Shown here in pieces: positions 1 to 8,722 of a DNA stretch of 64,000 nt. The position numbers were made by a program, and so were the translations under genes. The stretch is from an uncultured Burkholderiales bacterium (lineage in GTDB: Bacteria > Pseudomonadota > Gammaproteobacteria > Burkholderiales > Burkholderiaceae_C). The stretch spans positions 62,001 to 126,000 of the forward strand of contig CALBSC010000077.1 in the NCBI GenBank assembly GCA_937927685.1. Reading direction: 5' to 3'. The notes beneath the pieces were generated by a model. That model did no database searches and was not told the origin of the DNA. It was given only the letters and a program-made list of their open reading frames with translations. Within the stretch, counting starts at the first letter, position 1, and every line of letters begins with the position of its first letter.

Positions 1-1
1 C

Positions 2-601
2 ATGTTGCAGCAGGCCTGGAACGAGTATTACCCCAGCGAAGCCGACGCCGCGATGGATTACGCGCAGGCCCTCAATGAAGAGATCCGTGATCTTTTCGCG
101 CACGGCGCCGATGTGGTGCAGATCGATGAGCCCTACATGCAGGCGAGCCCCGACAAGGCCCGTGAATACGGTGTCAGGGCGCTCAACCATGCCCTGGCCG
201 GACAGGTTGGCACCACGGCGGTTCACATTTGCTTTGGCTATGCGGCCCTGGTGCAAAACCGCCCAAGCGGCTATGACTTCCTGCCCGAACTCGCCGCGTG
301 CCACTGTCAGCAGGTGTCCATCGAGACGGCGCAGTCCCAGCTCGATTGCGCCATCCTCACCACCTTGCCGAACAAGAAGATCATGGTGGGCTGCCTGGAC
401 TTGAGCGACATGACCGTGGAAACGCCCGAGGTGATTGTTGGGCGCATCCGCAAGGCCTTGCAGTACATTGCGCCGGAGCAGGTCATCCTGGCACCGGATT
501 GCGGCATGAAATACCTGCCCCGCGACGTGGCCTACGGCAAGCTGGCCTCCATGGTGGAGGCCGCCCGGCGGTTGCGCCAGGAATACGGCGCGGCTGGCTG
601 A
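2..601 (+). CDS. MetE-like cobalamin-independent methionine synthase, C-terminal part (cut by window edge)
   Basis: The visible 199 residues match the catalytic half of B12-independent methionine synthase, which moves a methyl group from a folate to homocysteine through a zinc site. The zinc-ligand pattern is visible as HICFGY (His and Cys) and, near the end, DCGMKY (Cys). An acidic stretch VVQIDEPYMQ precedes it, as in the TIM-barrel domain. The first ATG at position 2 is probably internal, because stand-alone C-terminal MetE-like proteins are usually about 340 residues, so the gene should begin before the window. It ends two bases from the convergent stop of the next gene. Whether the missing part includes the N-terminal MetE domain cannot be seen. 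Confidence 0.8.
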   Translation: MLQQAWNEYYPSEADAAMDYAQALNEEIRDLFAHGADVVQIDEPYMQASPDKAREYGVRALNHALAGQVGTTAVHICFGYAALVQNRPSGYDFLPELAACHCQQVSIETAQSQLDCAILTTLPNKKIMVGCLDLSDMTVETPEVIVGRIRKALQYIAPEQVILAPDCGMKYLPRDVAYGKLASMVEAARRLRQEYGAAG

Positions 602-603
602 AC

Positions 604-1614
604 TCAGTCCACGCGCGCGCCGGAATCCCTCACGATCTTGCTCCATTTGCCCACTTCGGTGACGGTGAAGTCGTTGAACTGGCGCACCGGCATTTGCAGC
701 ACCTCGAGTCCCATGGCGACGAATTTTTGTCGCGTGTCCGGATCGGACAGGACGGCGGTGCTGGCCTGGTAGATCTTGTCCACCACTTCCCTGGGTAGAC
801 CCGCCGGGCCACTGATGCCCCACCAGGGTTTCAGGTCGTAACCCGGCACCGTGTCGGCGATGGGCGGCACCTCAGGCGCGATGGAACTGCGGTCTTTGGT
901 GGCGACGCCCAGGGCGCGCAATTTACCCGCCGTCACGTGCGGCAAGATGACCGGCACATGGTAAAAAGTCATGGACACTTCGCCGCCAAACAGGTCGGAA
1001 AAGCCCTGCGTGATGTTTTTGTAGGGCACATGACGGATGTCGATGTTGGCCATGGTCTTGAGCAATTCACCGGCCATGTGGGGCGATGTGCCTGAACCGG
1101 CGGAGATGTAGGTCAGCTTACCCGGGTTGGCGCGTGCATAAGCGATCAGTTCCGCCATGTTGTTGACGGGAATCTTCGGGTTGATCGCCAGCATGTTGGG
1201 TGCCGACACCAGCGAGGTGATGTGGGTGAAGTCCTTGATCGGGTCAAAGGACACTTTGCCATACAAGGCCGGGTTGGTCGCGTGCGTGGCACTGGTGGAC
1301 AGGGTCAGGGTGTAGCCATCCGGCGCCGCGCGAGCCGTGACCTCTGCAGCGATGTTGCCGCCGGCGCCGACGCGGTTTTCCGTGATGATGGTCTGCCCCA
1401 GTTGTTCACCCAGCTTCAGTGCGTACAGGCGGCCAAACACATCGGTGGTGGTGCCGGTGGAGTAGGGGATGATCAGCCGGATGGGCTTGTTCGGATAGCT
1501 TTGTGCCCATGAGGGCATGGTGCCAAGACTGCCCAGCCCCAGGAGGGCGACTGCCAGCCAGTGGCGGCGTGAAGCCCGCAGGCCAGATGAATTCAACCGT
1601 TGAACAAGGTGCAT
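604..1614 (-). CDS. Bug-family (tripartite tricarboxylate) periplasmic binding protein
   Basis: This 336-residue protein is an extracytoplasmic solute receptor of the TctC/Bug family, which captures carboxylates or related small acids in the periplasm. It has an N-terminal signal peptide ending near PSWAQS, then the family start YPNKPIRLIIPY. The first ligand loop reads STGTTTDVFGR, with the conserved Asp but without the usual double glycine. The later family blocks AAPDGYTL, HVPYK and the C-terminal GLPREVVDKI are present. The ATG at 1614 has an AGGAG ribosome site seven bases upstream. It stands alone between a convergent MetE-like gene and a divergent glutathione transferase; no TctA or TctB gene is adjacent. 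The ligand is not predictable. Confidence 0.93.
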   Translation of the reverse strand: MHLVQRLNSSGLRASRRHWLAVALLGLGSLGTMPSWAQSYPNKPIRLIIPYSTGTTTDVFGRLYALKLGEQLGQTIITENRVGAGGNIAAEVTARAAPDGYTLTLSTSATHATNPALYGKVSFDPIKDFTHITSLVSAPNMLAINPKIPVNNMAELIAYARANPGKLTYISAGSGTSPHMAGELLKTMANIDIRHVPYKNITQGFSDLFGGEVSMTFYHVPVILPHVTAGKLRALGVATKDRSSIAPEVPPIADTVPGYDLKPWWGISGPAGLPREVVDKIYQASTAVLSDPDTRQKFVAMGLEVLQMPVRQFNDFTVTEVGKWSKIVRDSGARVD

Positions 1615-1834
1615 GAAAATCTCCTAGACCGCTAGGATGACCCATGGGGAGCTATTTGTTACTTGGGGTATTCACTGAACCCGGCTGCCCGCGAGACAGG
1701 GGTGGGGTGGCAGGACGGCGTTGCAGGTCGTACACCGCAGGGCACCGGTCCACCCGTCAAGCCCCACGCCAGTCATCATCAGCGCACCAGGCATGCCACA
1801 ATGCGCGCACATTGATTCCTTGCGGAGACCGTTG

Positions 1835-2500
1835 ATGACACTCAAGTTGTGTGGTTTTTCAGCCAGTAACTACTACGGCAAACTCAAACTCCAATTGTTG
1901 GAGAAACAAGTGCCCTTTGAGGAGGAGTTGGTCTGGGTGGGCAACACCCATCCCAAACTGATGGATCGCTCGCCCATGGGGAAAGTGCCGTTTTTGCAGA
2001 CAGACACGGGATGCCTGTCCGAGTCCATGGTCTGTGCCGACTATATCGAGCAGGCCTACCCACAACATCCCTTGTTGCCGTCCGACCCCTTGGCTGCCGC
2101 CAAAGTGCAGGAGTTGATCGTGGTCCTCGAGTTGCATCTGGAACTGGTGGCTCGCGAGTTGTACCCCCAGGCTTTTTTTGGTGGCAAGGTCAGTGAGGAG
2201 CGTCAGGCCTTCGTGCGCCAGCAATTGACCAAGGGCATTGCGGCGTTTTCCAAGTTGGCCTCTTTCAAGCCCTATGTGGCCGGCGACCAATTCACCCTGG
2301 CGGACTGCGCTGCCGCGGTGCACCTGCCGGTGATTTCCTCTGCCTGCAAACGGGTGCTGGGCGAGGACATGTTGGCCTCACTGCCGGTCAAGGCTTATAT
2401 GGAACTCATGGATGCACGCCCTGCCATGGCACGGGTGAATGCAGACCGAAAGGCCAACGCGCAGGTGCTGGCGTCTCTGCTGCAAAAGGCCCGTGCGTAG
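1835..2500 (+). CDS. Glutathione S-transferase family protein
   Basis: The 221-residue product has the two-domain GST layout: an N-terminal thioredoxin-like domain (about residues 1-78) and an all-helical C-terminal domain. The glutathione-binding loop is visible as SPMGKVPFLQ with the following SES, and the C-terminal structural motif as TLADCAAAVH. The N-terminal LCGFSASNYYGK places a Ser/Asn region where the catalytic residue lies, as in bacterial GSTs of the beta/theta/zeta type. I chose the ATG at 1835 because it opens the thioredoxin fold directly and has GGAG eight bases upstream; an open frame runs further 5' but looks non-coding. Likely role: cytoplasmic conjugation or isomerisation with glutathione; the substrate is unknown. 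Confidence 0.9.
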   Translation: MTLKLCGFSASNYYGKLKLQLLEKQVPFEEELVWVGNTHPKLMDRSPMGKVPFLQTDTGCLSESMVCADYIEQAYPQHPLLPSDPLAAAKVQELIVVLELHLELVARELYPQAFFGGKVSEERQAFVRQQLTKGIAAFSKLASFKPYVAGDQFTLADCAAAVHLPVISSACKRVLGEDMLASLPVKAYMELMDARPAMARVNADRKANAQVLASLLQKARA

Positions 2501-2512
2501 GCCCCGGGTTTT

Positions 2513-2851
2513 TTATTCCACAATCAGCCGGCAGGGCATCTTGATGCGGTGCTCCGTGCGGGCTTCTTCGCAGTAGTGCATGGCGCGTCGCGCCCCTTCA
2601 TGAGCCATCTTGATGTGGATGGAGCACTTGAACACCATGCGGTCGCCTTCGGTGTTGCTGTCAAAGGCCGCTGCGCAGTGGCTGTTTTCATTCATCTCGG
2701 ACTTCAGGCTGTTCCAGTTGCTGCGCAAGCCATCGGGCAGATCCTTGATGTGAACAGTTGGGAAGGGGCCGTGTGCCTGGGCGGGCAGCATCCACAGGGC
2801 GGACAACAGGATCAGTCCCCAGCAACAGGTCAGCGTTTTCTTGGTCTTCAT
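2513..2851 (-). CDS. Small secreted protein of unknown function
   Basis: I do not recognise this 112-residue protein. It starts with a clear signal peptide (MKTKK, a hydrophobic run, then PAQAH), so it is probably periplasmic. The mature part of about 85 residues has four cysteines (in SHCAAAF, FKCSI, HYCEE and MPCRL), enough for two disulphides, and mixed charged helices. It is convergent with the glutathione transferase; the two stops lie 12 bases apart in a T-rich stretch. No clear Shine-Dalgarno precedes the ATG. The intact frame, the signal peptide and the paired cysteines support a real gene. Confidence 0.65.
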   Translation of the reverse strand: MKTKKTLTCCWGLILLSALWMLPAQAHGPFPTVHIKDLPDGLRSNWNSLKSEMNENSHCAAAFDSNTEGDRMVFKCSIHIKMAHEGARRAMHYCEEARTEHRIKMPCRLIVE

Positions 2852-2991
2852 GGCAGGACTCTACGGTGGCAGGCACGCCGACCATTATCGCAGGGCCGGT
2901 ACCGACAGGACAGCCCCGGCTTGCCGCCACGGGTGGTGCGGTGTTACAACGCCCACTTCATTGTTTAACCTGATGCTGGATTGGAGACATC

Positions 2992-3285
2992 ATGCCCAAG
3001 GCTTACTGGATCAGCGCCTACCACGCTGTTCACGACGACAACGCGCTGGCCGCCTACGCCAAATTGGCAGCCCCGGCCCTGGCCGCGGCCGGTGGTCGTT
3101 TTCTGGCACGCGGTGTGCCTGCCGCCGCCAAGGAGCAGGGCAAGGTGCAACGCACCGTGATCGTGGAGTTTGACAACCTGCAGGCTGCGCTGGCTGCCTA
3201 CGACAGTCCTGCTTACAAGGAAGCGCTGGCTGCGTTGGGCCCCAACGGCGTGACGCGGGACATTCGCATCATCGAAGGCGTTTGA
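2992..3285 (+). CDS. DUF1330 family protein
   Basis: The 97-residue product matches the DUF1330 family, small dimeric alpha-beta barrel proteins related to ferredoxin-like stress and degradation enzymes. Typical features are the start KAYWISAYHAVHD, a central GGRFLARG, VIVEFDNLQAALAAYDS and the ending TRDIRIIEGV. A GGAG lies six bases before the ATG. Members are cytoplasmic and have no settled reaction. It is followed by a strong stem-loop shared with the end of the convergent acetate kinase gene. Confidence 0.88.
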   Translation: MPKAYWISAYHAVHDDNALAAYAKLAAPALAAAGGRFLARGVPAAAKEQGKVQRTVIVEFDNLQAALAAYDSPAYKEALAALGPNGVTRDIRIIEGV

Positions 3286-3326
3286 GCATTGCGCTCGGCC
3301 GGGCCGACAGGCCCTGGCCGTTGTTC

Positions 3327-3356
3327 CGGCTAGCCTCAGGGGGATGAGGCTGGCCG
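3327..3356. terminator. Stem-loop between convergent genes, overlapping the acetate kinase stop
   Basis: A 12-bp stem (3327-3338 with 3345-3356, one G-U pair) encloses a six-base purine loop. It spans the stop codon of the acetate kinase gene and lies 41 bases after the DUF1330 stop. There is no U-run, so it is not a classic intrinsic terminator; it could block 3' exonucleases or act as a weak bidirectional end. Confidence 0.45.
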
Positions 3357-4535
3357 CTCCAGCCAGGCCAGTGCCTGCTGGGCTGCCACGCGTCCTTCAT
3401 CGGTCGGGATCACCCACACCTCGATGCGGCTGTCCCGGGCCTGCACCGGCACCATGGCGTCCCCTCGGGCGGCGAGGTTGCGCTCGGGGTCCAGCTTGAC
3501 GCCCATCCAGGCCAGGGCATCGCACACCTCGGCGCGCAAGGTGGCATCGTGCTCGCCAATGCCGCCACTGAAGGCCATCACATCCAGGCCTTGCAGACAG
3601 GCCACCATGGCACCCGCTTCGCGCACCACCCGGTGGGTGAACAGCGCCAGGGCCTCCTGGGCCGCTGGTTCGGTGGACTGGCGCAAACGACGGACATCGG
3701 CGCTGATGCCCGACACCCCGAGCAAGCCACTCTCCTTGTAAAGCAGTCGCTCCAGACGGGGGTGGTCCCAGCCTTGCTCCAGAAAGTACAGCAGAACGCC
3801 GGGGTCCAACGCGCCGCTGCGTGTGCCCATCATCAGGCCATCGAGGGCCGAAAACCCCATGGTGGTCGCGAGGCTTCGGCCATCCCGCACCGCACACAGG
3901 CTGGCCCCGTTGCCCAGGTGGGCCAGCAGCAGGCGCTGGTTCGCGCGCGTGGAGTGGCGTTGCAGGCTTTGCAGGATGTATTGGTAGGACAGGCCATGAA
4001 ACCCGTAGCGTCGCACGCCCTGGTCATGCAGCGCACGCGGCAAGCCAAACCGTTGGTGCAATGGGGGAACGTCCACGTGAAAGGCTGTGTCAAAGCAGGC
4101 AATCTGCGGCAAGTCGGGAAAGGCCTGCGCCATGGCCTGGATACCCGCCAGGTTGTGCGGCTGGTGCAGCGGGGCCAGTGAGTTCAACTGGGCCAGACGC
4201 GTCATCACCTCGGGGGTGACCCGGGTCGCTTGCGAAAAGTCTGCGCCACCGTGCACCACCCGGTGCGCCACTGCGCGCAGCGGGGGCATGCCAGGCAATT
4301 CGCGCAGCCATTCGCGCAGGCGCTGCAGGGCGCTGGCAAAGCCGTCGCCGTGATCGACCGACAAGGTTTCATGCTGGGACTGCCCCGCCATCGTCCAGTC
4401 CAGCGTCGGCGTGCCGCCAGGCTCCAGGCCTTGCAGGGAGCCACTGACCCAGGCGCTGTCCACCCGGTGGTCGTGAAACTGGTGCAAGGAAAATTTGAGC
4501 GAGGAAGACCCCGCGTTGACGCTGAGAATGGCCAT
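3336..4535 (-). CDS. ackA: Acetate kinase
   Basis: The 399-residue protein is a full-length acetate/propionate kinase of the ASKHA fold, interconverting acetate and acetyl phosphate with ATP. Visible motifs are the N-terminal phosphate loop VNAGSSSLKFS, HRVVHGG, CFDTAFH, RRYGFHGLSY, HLGNGAS, TMGFSALDGLMMGTRSG and the C-terminal FSGGIGEHDA. The ATG at 4535 starts directly with the conserved phosphate loop; an open frame upstream overlaps the previous gene and is not supported. It follows the MaoC-Pta gene with a ten-base gap, so the two form an acyl-CoA to acyl-phosphate to acyl-acid route that yields ATP. Propionate or butyrate cannot be excluded as substrate. Confidence 0.96.
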   Translation of the reverse strand: MAILSVNAGSSSLKFSLHQFHDHRVDSAWVSGSLQGLEPGGTPTLDWTMAGQSQHETLSVDHGDGFASALQRLREWLRELPGMPPLRAVAHRVVHGGADFSQATRVTPEVMTRLAQLNSLAPLHQPHNLAGIQAMAQAFPDLPQIACFDTAFHVDVPPLHQRFGLPRALHDQGVRRYGFHGLSYQYILQSLQRHSTRANQRLLLAHLGNGASLCAVRDGRSLATTMGFSALDGLMMGTRSGALDPGVLLYFLEQGWDHPRLERLLYKESGLLGVSGISADVRRLRQSTEPAAQEALALFTHRVVREAGAMVACLQGLDVMAFSGGIGEHDATLRAEVCDALAWMGVKLDPERNLAARGDAMVPVQARDSRIEVWVIPTDEGRVAAQQALAWLERPASSP

Positions 4536-4545
4536 GGCGTGAAAC

Positions 4546-5982
4546 TCAGTGCGCCAATTTGAGCTGGGCACGGCGGATCGGATCCTGTCGTGCCTGGTGG
4601 GCGGCCAGCAAGGCCAGGAGAGCCGAGGCCACCCGTGTGCGCGGTCCGTCGGCACGGCTGGTCAGCGCAATGGGCAACCGGGCGCCCACCACCAGACCCG
4701 CGCCGCTCGCGCCGGCCAGGTACTCCAGTTGTTTGGCCAACATATTGGCCGCTTCCAAATCGGGCGCCACCAGAATGTCAGCGTCTCCCGCCACCGGGGA
4801 GTTGATGTGCTTGATGCGAGCGGCCTCGTGCGAGATCGCGTTGTCAAACGCGAGCGGTCCATCGAGCACACCGCCCTGGATCTGACCGCGATCGGCCATC
4901 TTGCACAGGGCGGCGGCGTCCAGGGTGGAGGGCATGTCGGGGTTGACCGTTTCCACGGCGGCCAAGATCGCGACCTTGGGTTGGTCCAGACCGAGGGTGT
5001 GGGCCAGGTTGATGGCGTTTTGAATGATGTCGGCCTTGTCACGCAAGGAGGGGCTGATGTTCAGGGCCGCATCGGTGACCATCAGGGGCTTGGGATACAA
5101 CGGCACGTCAAAACGAAAGACATGTGACATGCGGCGACCCGTTCGCAAGCCGGGTTGGGCCAGCACGGCGTGGAGCAACTCATCGGTGTGCAGGCTGCCC
5201 TTCATGAGGATTTCGAGTTCTCCCTGCACGGCCATGGCCGCCGCCCGCTCGGCGGCCTCATGGCTGTGGGCCACCGGGACCATCTCCACGCCTTGCAAGG
5301 ACAGCGCGGCGGCTTGGGCGACCGCACGGATCTTGTCCTCCGGGCCGATCAGCACCGGAATGATCAGCCCATGCGACGCGGCATCGAGCGCCCCACTGAG
5401 TGACTCGGCATCGCAGGGGTGCACCACCCCGCATCGCACGGGGGACAGGCCCTTGGCCATCGAGAGAAGTGCGTTGAAACGCGCTTGCGGGTCGATGACC
5501 TGAATGGACGGCGCATCGATGCGTGGGCGTCGCACCTTTTGGGTGGGGGCCATCACGCGGGCCATGCCGCGCAGCACCAGGGTGCCGGTCTGGTTGGTCA
5601 CCTGGCATGCAAGGTCCACGTGGTGGTGCTGGTCTTCCTTGGCGGCCACGGTCACCTCCACCGTCAAGGTGTCGCCGACGCGGACCGGGCGCAGAAAGTC
5701 CAGATCCTGGTGGAGGTAGATGGTGCCGGGTCCAGGAAACTCGGTGCCCAGCAGGGCCGAGATCAATGAGCCGCCCCACATGCCATGCGCGATCACGCCA
5801 TGGAACAAGGTGTCGTGGGCGTACTCGGGGTCCAGGTGGGCGGGATTGGTGTCACCCGAGACGGCGGCAAAGGCCTGGATATCGGTCAGTTGGAGGGTGC
5901 GTTGCAAGCGTGCGCTCTGACCGACCGACAGTTCGTCGTAGGTCACATTTTCAATCCAGGCGGCGGTGTCGATGCTGTTCAT
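4546..5982 (-). CDS. Bifunctional MaoC-like enoyl-CoA hydratase / phosphate acyltransferase
   Basis: This 478-residue protein joins an N-terminal MaoC hotdog domain (about residues 15-145; hydratase motif AVSGDTNPAHLDPEYA and GVIAHGMWGGSLIS) to a phosphate acetyl/butyryltransferase domain (about 165-470; SDRADGPRTR-like end LTSRADGPRTR and VVGARLP). The first domain hydrates enoyl-CoA, and the second converts acyl-CoA plus phosphate to acyl phosphate. Known fusions of this type occur in beta- and alphaproteobacteria. It is the middle gene of a three-gene unit: a small unknown protein 21 bases upstream and acetate kinase ten bases downstream. The ribosome site before the ATG at 5982 is weak, consistent with translational coupling. 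Confidence 0.93.
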   Translation of the reverse strand: MNSIDTAAWIENVTYDELSVGQSARLQRTLQLTDIQAFAAVSGDTNPAHLDPEYAHDTLFHGVIAHGMWGGSLISALLGTEFPGPGTIYLHQDLDFLRPVRVGDTLTVEVTVAAKEDQHHHVDLACQVTNQTGTLVLRGMARVMAPTQKVRRPRIDAPSIQVIDPQARFNALLSMAKGLSPVRCGVVHPCDAESLSGALDAASHGLIIPVLIGPEDKIRAVAQAAALSLQGVEMVPVAHSHEAAERAAAMAVQGELEILMKGSLHTDELLHAVLAQPGLRTGRRMSHVFRFDVPLYPKPLMVTDAALNISPSLRDKADIIQNAINLAHTLGLDQPKVAILAAVETVNPDMPSTLDAAALCKMADRGQIQGGVLDGPLAFDNAISHEAARIKHINSPVAGDADILVAPDLEAANMLAKQLEYLAGASGAGLVVGARLPIALTSRADGPRTRVASALLALLAAHQARQDPIRRAQLKLAH

Positions 5983-6003
5983 GGCGCAGTCAGGGTTGGG
6001 GCT

Positions 6004-6435
6004 TCAGCGTTGGGGCGCGTCAGAGCCGGAGGGGTCGCCAAAGAGATGGTGGATGTCCAGATGCAGCCCGTCAATGCCGGGGTGGAATCCGGCGATGGTC
6101 AGGTGCAACTCGGCGTCTTCCAGGATGCGGCGGCTCAGGTGCAGGCCCATGTCCTCGATCAGGTGGCGCTCGAGTTCGTAACGCAACACCAGCAGACCGC
6201 GCAATTCAGTCCAGGCGCGTGCGCGCAAGTGGACCACAGCATGGGTGTGCGCGTCCCGCACGGCAGGCGCATCCGTGTGGCGCAACACGCGGTGAACGTC
6301 TTCTTCTTGATCCAGCTTCAGACCCAGGGCAATCGCCAAACGGGCAATGCGCATGGTCAGGTCGGTGACGGTGGACTCCCGGCGCAGGGCTTCGTTGGTG
6401 TGTTGGTCCAGGGCAAGGTCGAAATGGGCTGGCAT
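6004..6435 (-). CDS. Conserved hypothetical protein heading the phosphate acyltransferase operon
   Basis: I do not recognise this 143-residue protein. It is rich in His, Leu, Asp and Arg, has no signal peptide or membrane segment, and looks mostly helical (for example LTMRIARLAIALGLKL and ELRGLLVLRYELERHLIEDM). A His-rich tail (LHLDIHHLF) might bind metal. It lies 21 bases before the MaoC-Pta gene on the same strand and so probably shares its transcript, which hints at a role near acyl-CoA or polyhydroxyalkanoate turnover; that is inference from position only. The upstream gap to 6680 shows no feature I can name. Confidence 0.6.
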   Translation of the reverse strand: MPAHFDLALDQHTNEALRRESTVTDLTMRIARLAIALGLKLDQEEDVHRVLRHTDAPAVRDAHTHAVVHLRARAWTELRGLLVLRYELERHLIEDMGLHLSRRILEDAELHLTIAGFHPGIDGLHLDIHHLFGDPSGSDAPQR

Positions 6436-6680
6436 GATTGACGAAAAAGTTCTGGATGGCGATACACTGCTTCAGCAGACACAGGGTGCGGCAACGCACA
6501 GTATGCACTTCGCCCGGTAGGTTCTGATCAGGTTGGAGCCAGCATCATGCGGGCTCTTGACCTGAGTCAAGGATACACCGGCTTGGCGCCTGCATGGACG
6601 CCTTCTTGGCCTCACCTTGGCGCCTCATTGACCGCTGATGGGCATTTGCAGGACACCCCACTCACGGGCTGGAATTTCGC

Positions 6681-7091
6681 ATGAACACCACACACACCGC
6701 TGCCACCCAATTGCCTCGCGACCAGGAACTGGTGCTCAAGGTCATCCCGATGCCGGCCGACTGCAACGCCAATGGCGATATTTTTGGTGGCTGGGTGATG
6801 GCCCAGGTGGACCTGGCCGGGGCGGTGCTGCCGGCTCGTCGCGTCAATGGGCGCCTCGCCACCGTGGCGGTCAACCAGTTTGTGTTCAAGCAACCGGTCA
6901 AGGTGGGGGACATCCTGAGCTTTTTTGCGCGCATCACCCGGGTGGGCAACACCTCGGTGACGGTGCAGGTCGAGGTCTTCGCCGAGCGGATTCGCCAACA
7001 GGGTGTGTATGTGAAAGTGACCGAGGCGACGCTCACCTATGTGGCCATCGATGACGAGGGCCGCCCGCGCCATATTCCGCCGCAGCCTTGA
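6681..7091 (+). CDS. Acyl-CoA thioesterase, hotdog (YciA-like)
   Basis: The 136-residue product is a hotdog-fold acyl-CoA thioesterase that hydrolyses acyl-CoA to free acid and CoA in the cytoplasm. The hallmark of the YciA/BFIT type is present: PADCNANGDIFGGWVMAQVDLAGA, where N, D and the helix contain the catalytic Asp region, and later VAVNQFVFKQPVKVGD. Length is normal for the family. The ATG at 6681 has a weak GGAA ten bases upstream. It is divergent from the phosphate acyltransferase operon across a 245-base gap and probably has its own promoter there. Chain-length preference is not evident. Confidence 0.92.
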   Translation: MNTTHTAATQLPRDQELVLKVIPMPADCNANGDIFGGWVMAQVDLAGAVLPARRVNGRLATVAVNQFVFKQPVKVGDILSFFARITRVGNTSVTVQVEVFAERIRQQGVYVKVTEATLTYVAIDDEGRPRHIPPQP

Positions 7092-7161
7092 CGGACACCG
7101 ACCGTTCCGGGCGGTCCGGTTTGGCCCCGGGACGCAACGCCCGTGGTGGAAACCGCTGGGG

Positions 7162-7602
7162 TCAGGCTGCGCGGCCTGCCGCTTGGAAGCCCTGACGGAA
7201 CGCTTCATCCACCGGAATGCGATAGCCATTGGCCAGACGGTTGGTCTCATTGGCCAGTGACACCACGGCCATCAATTCGTGGAACTGTGCTTCGGTCATG
7301 CCCTTGGCCCTGGCGGCAGCCAAGTGCGAGTGGATGCAGTACTCGCAGTTGTTGGTCACGCTCACCGCCAGGTAGAGCATTTCCTTGGTGAGGGGGTCCA
7401 GCGCGCCAGGGGCCATGACCTGCTTGACGCTCTCCCAGAGCCGGCGCAAGGTCGCAGGGTGGCCGGCCAGCACCCGCCAGAAGTTGTTGATCCAGGGGGT
7501 GTTGCGGGATGTTCGGATGTCCTCGAACACCGACTGGACGTCGGGATGGGGGTGGTCTTCGGCCACCAGGGGCACCAGGGGTGTGGCGTGATGATCAGGC
7601 AT
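7162..7602 (-). CDS. AhpD-like / carboxymuconolactone decarboxylase family protein
   Basis: The 146-residue protein carries the AhpD-type redox signature NNCEYCIHSH, with the CxxC pair and the proton-relay His, plus the upstream Glu in LTKEMLYLAVSV. Such proteins act as alkylhydroperoxidase-like peroxidases or reductases. The ATG at 7602 is preceded by GGGAGAG at good distance and starts a normal-length family member; the open frame further upstream overlaps the DMT transporter gene in another frame and is not used. It lies 56 bases after that transporter on the same strand, so the two may be cotranscribed. The exact reductant and peroxide are unknown. Confidence 0.9.
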   Translation of the reverse strand: MPDHHATPLVPLVAEDHPHPDVQSVFEDIRTSRNTPWINNFWRVLAGHPATLRRLWESVKQVMAPGALDPLTKEMLYLAVSVTNNCEYCIHSHLAAARAKGMTEAQFHELMAVVSLANETNRLANGYRIPVDEAFRQGFQAAGRAA

Positions 7603-7658
7603 GGGGCTCTCCCGACAAGGTGAACTAGGGGTTGAGGGGGGGATGAGAATGTGGTCGC

Positions 7659-8573
7659 TCAGGACGTGTTGCGGCTCGGCACCAGCACGATGGCCATGGC
7701 GCTCAGGATGAACCCCAGCGCCAGCCAGTCGGTGAGGGCAATGGTTTCGCCCAGAAAGAAGCTGCCACCCAGCAGGCCGATGACCGGCACCAGCATGATG
7801 GACAAACCACTGGCCACCGGGGTCAGTTTGCGGGCCACCAGAAACCAGGCCACATAGCTCACGGCAAAAGTCATCACACCGCCGTAGCCAATGGCCAGCC
7901 ATTGCATCCCGTTGGGCCAGCGCCAGGCGTCAAACTCCAGCACCAGCGCCATCACACTGAGGCACACCGCGCCGGCGGCCAGTGACCAGAAGGTGAGGGT
8001 GATGTTGGAGATCGACAGCCGCGTGTGCTTCATCATGGCATTGCCAATGCCCCAGGAGATGGCCGCCCCAAAGGTAAACAGCAGGCCCAGCGGTTGCCCC
8101 GCGAAGTGCGACATCTCGTCGATCCCCAGCAGCACCGTCGCGGTGAGCGAACACAGCACGCCCAGCGCGGCGCGCCAGGTGAGGGGACTTCGGTACAGCC
8201 ACACGCTGGCCAGGAGCGCCCAGACCGGCATGGTGTAGCCGATGATGGCCGCGCGACCGGAATTCAAGAGCGAAATGCCATAGACCAGACCGACGTGCCA
8301 CAGCACCATGTTGGGAATGCTCAGTCGCAGGGTGGTCCAGCGTTCTTGCGGGGGTACCCATAACGACTCGCCGCGGGTGCGGGCATACAAACCCAGCACG
8401 CAGGTGCCCAGGATGAAGGTCAAGGCCCGAAAGCTCGAGGGGGGGTACGCCGTCACCACGAACTTCATGATGGGGTAGTTCAGCCCCCAGGAGCAGGTCA
8501 CCAGCAGGATCAGGAACAGGTCCAGGGTGGTGATGCGGGTCGGGGTGAGGGCGGACGGTGAGGATGAACTCAT
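7659..8573 (-). CDS. EamA/DMT-family inner-membrane transporter
   Basis: The 304-residue protein has about ten hydrophobic segments and the internal two-fold repeat of EamA transporters, each half starting with a W-G motif (CSWGLNYPIMKFV near residue 28 and AAISWGIGNAMMKHT near 170). The C-terminal half ends in the usual short basic tail. Family members export amino acids, metabolites or drugs from the cytoplasm; this substrate is unknown. It is followed on the same strand by the AhpD-like gene and is divergent from the VOC protein gene at 8723. Confidence 0.92.
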   Translation of the reverse strand: MSSSSPSALTPTRITTLDLFLILLVTCSWGLNYPIMKFVVTAYPPSSFRALTFILGTCVLGLYARTRGESLWVPPQERWTTLRLSIPNMVLWHVGLVYGISLLNSGRAAIIGYTMPVWALLASVWLYRSPLTWRAALGVLCSLTATVLLGIDEMSHFAGQPLGLLFTFGAAISWGIGNAMMKHTRLSISNITLTFWSLAAGAVCLSVMALVLEFDAWRWPNGMQWLAIGYGGVMTFAVSYVAWFLVARKLTPVASGLSIMLVPVIGLLGGSFFLGETIALTDWLALGFILSAMAIVLVPSRNTS

Positions 8574-8722
8574 GGGGTGTTGATCAAGGCGTGTCGACTA
8601 TAGCCTTTTACGGGCTTTTGTGACTATGATTCAAAGGCTGACGGGGCCATGCGTTGACCTGTTCCTGTTCCATGCGCCCTGCATTTCTCGCCGTCCAGCC
8701 TCAGACACCCAGGAGACACCCC

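Noticed and set aside
2488..2514. Intrinsic terminator between the glutathione transferase and the small secreted protein
   Set aside because: There is a six-base T run, but the only stem is four base pairs (2490-2493 with 2505-2508), too weak to call.
7162..7902. Longer start for the AhpD-like gene (to 7902)
   Set aside because: The extra 100 codons overlap the DMT transporter in another frame and have no domain; the ATG at 7602 has a good ribosome site.
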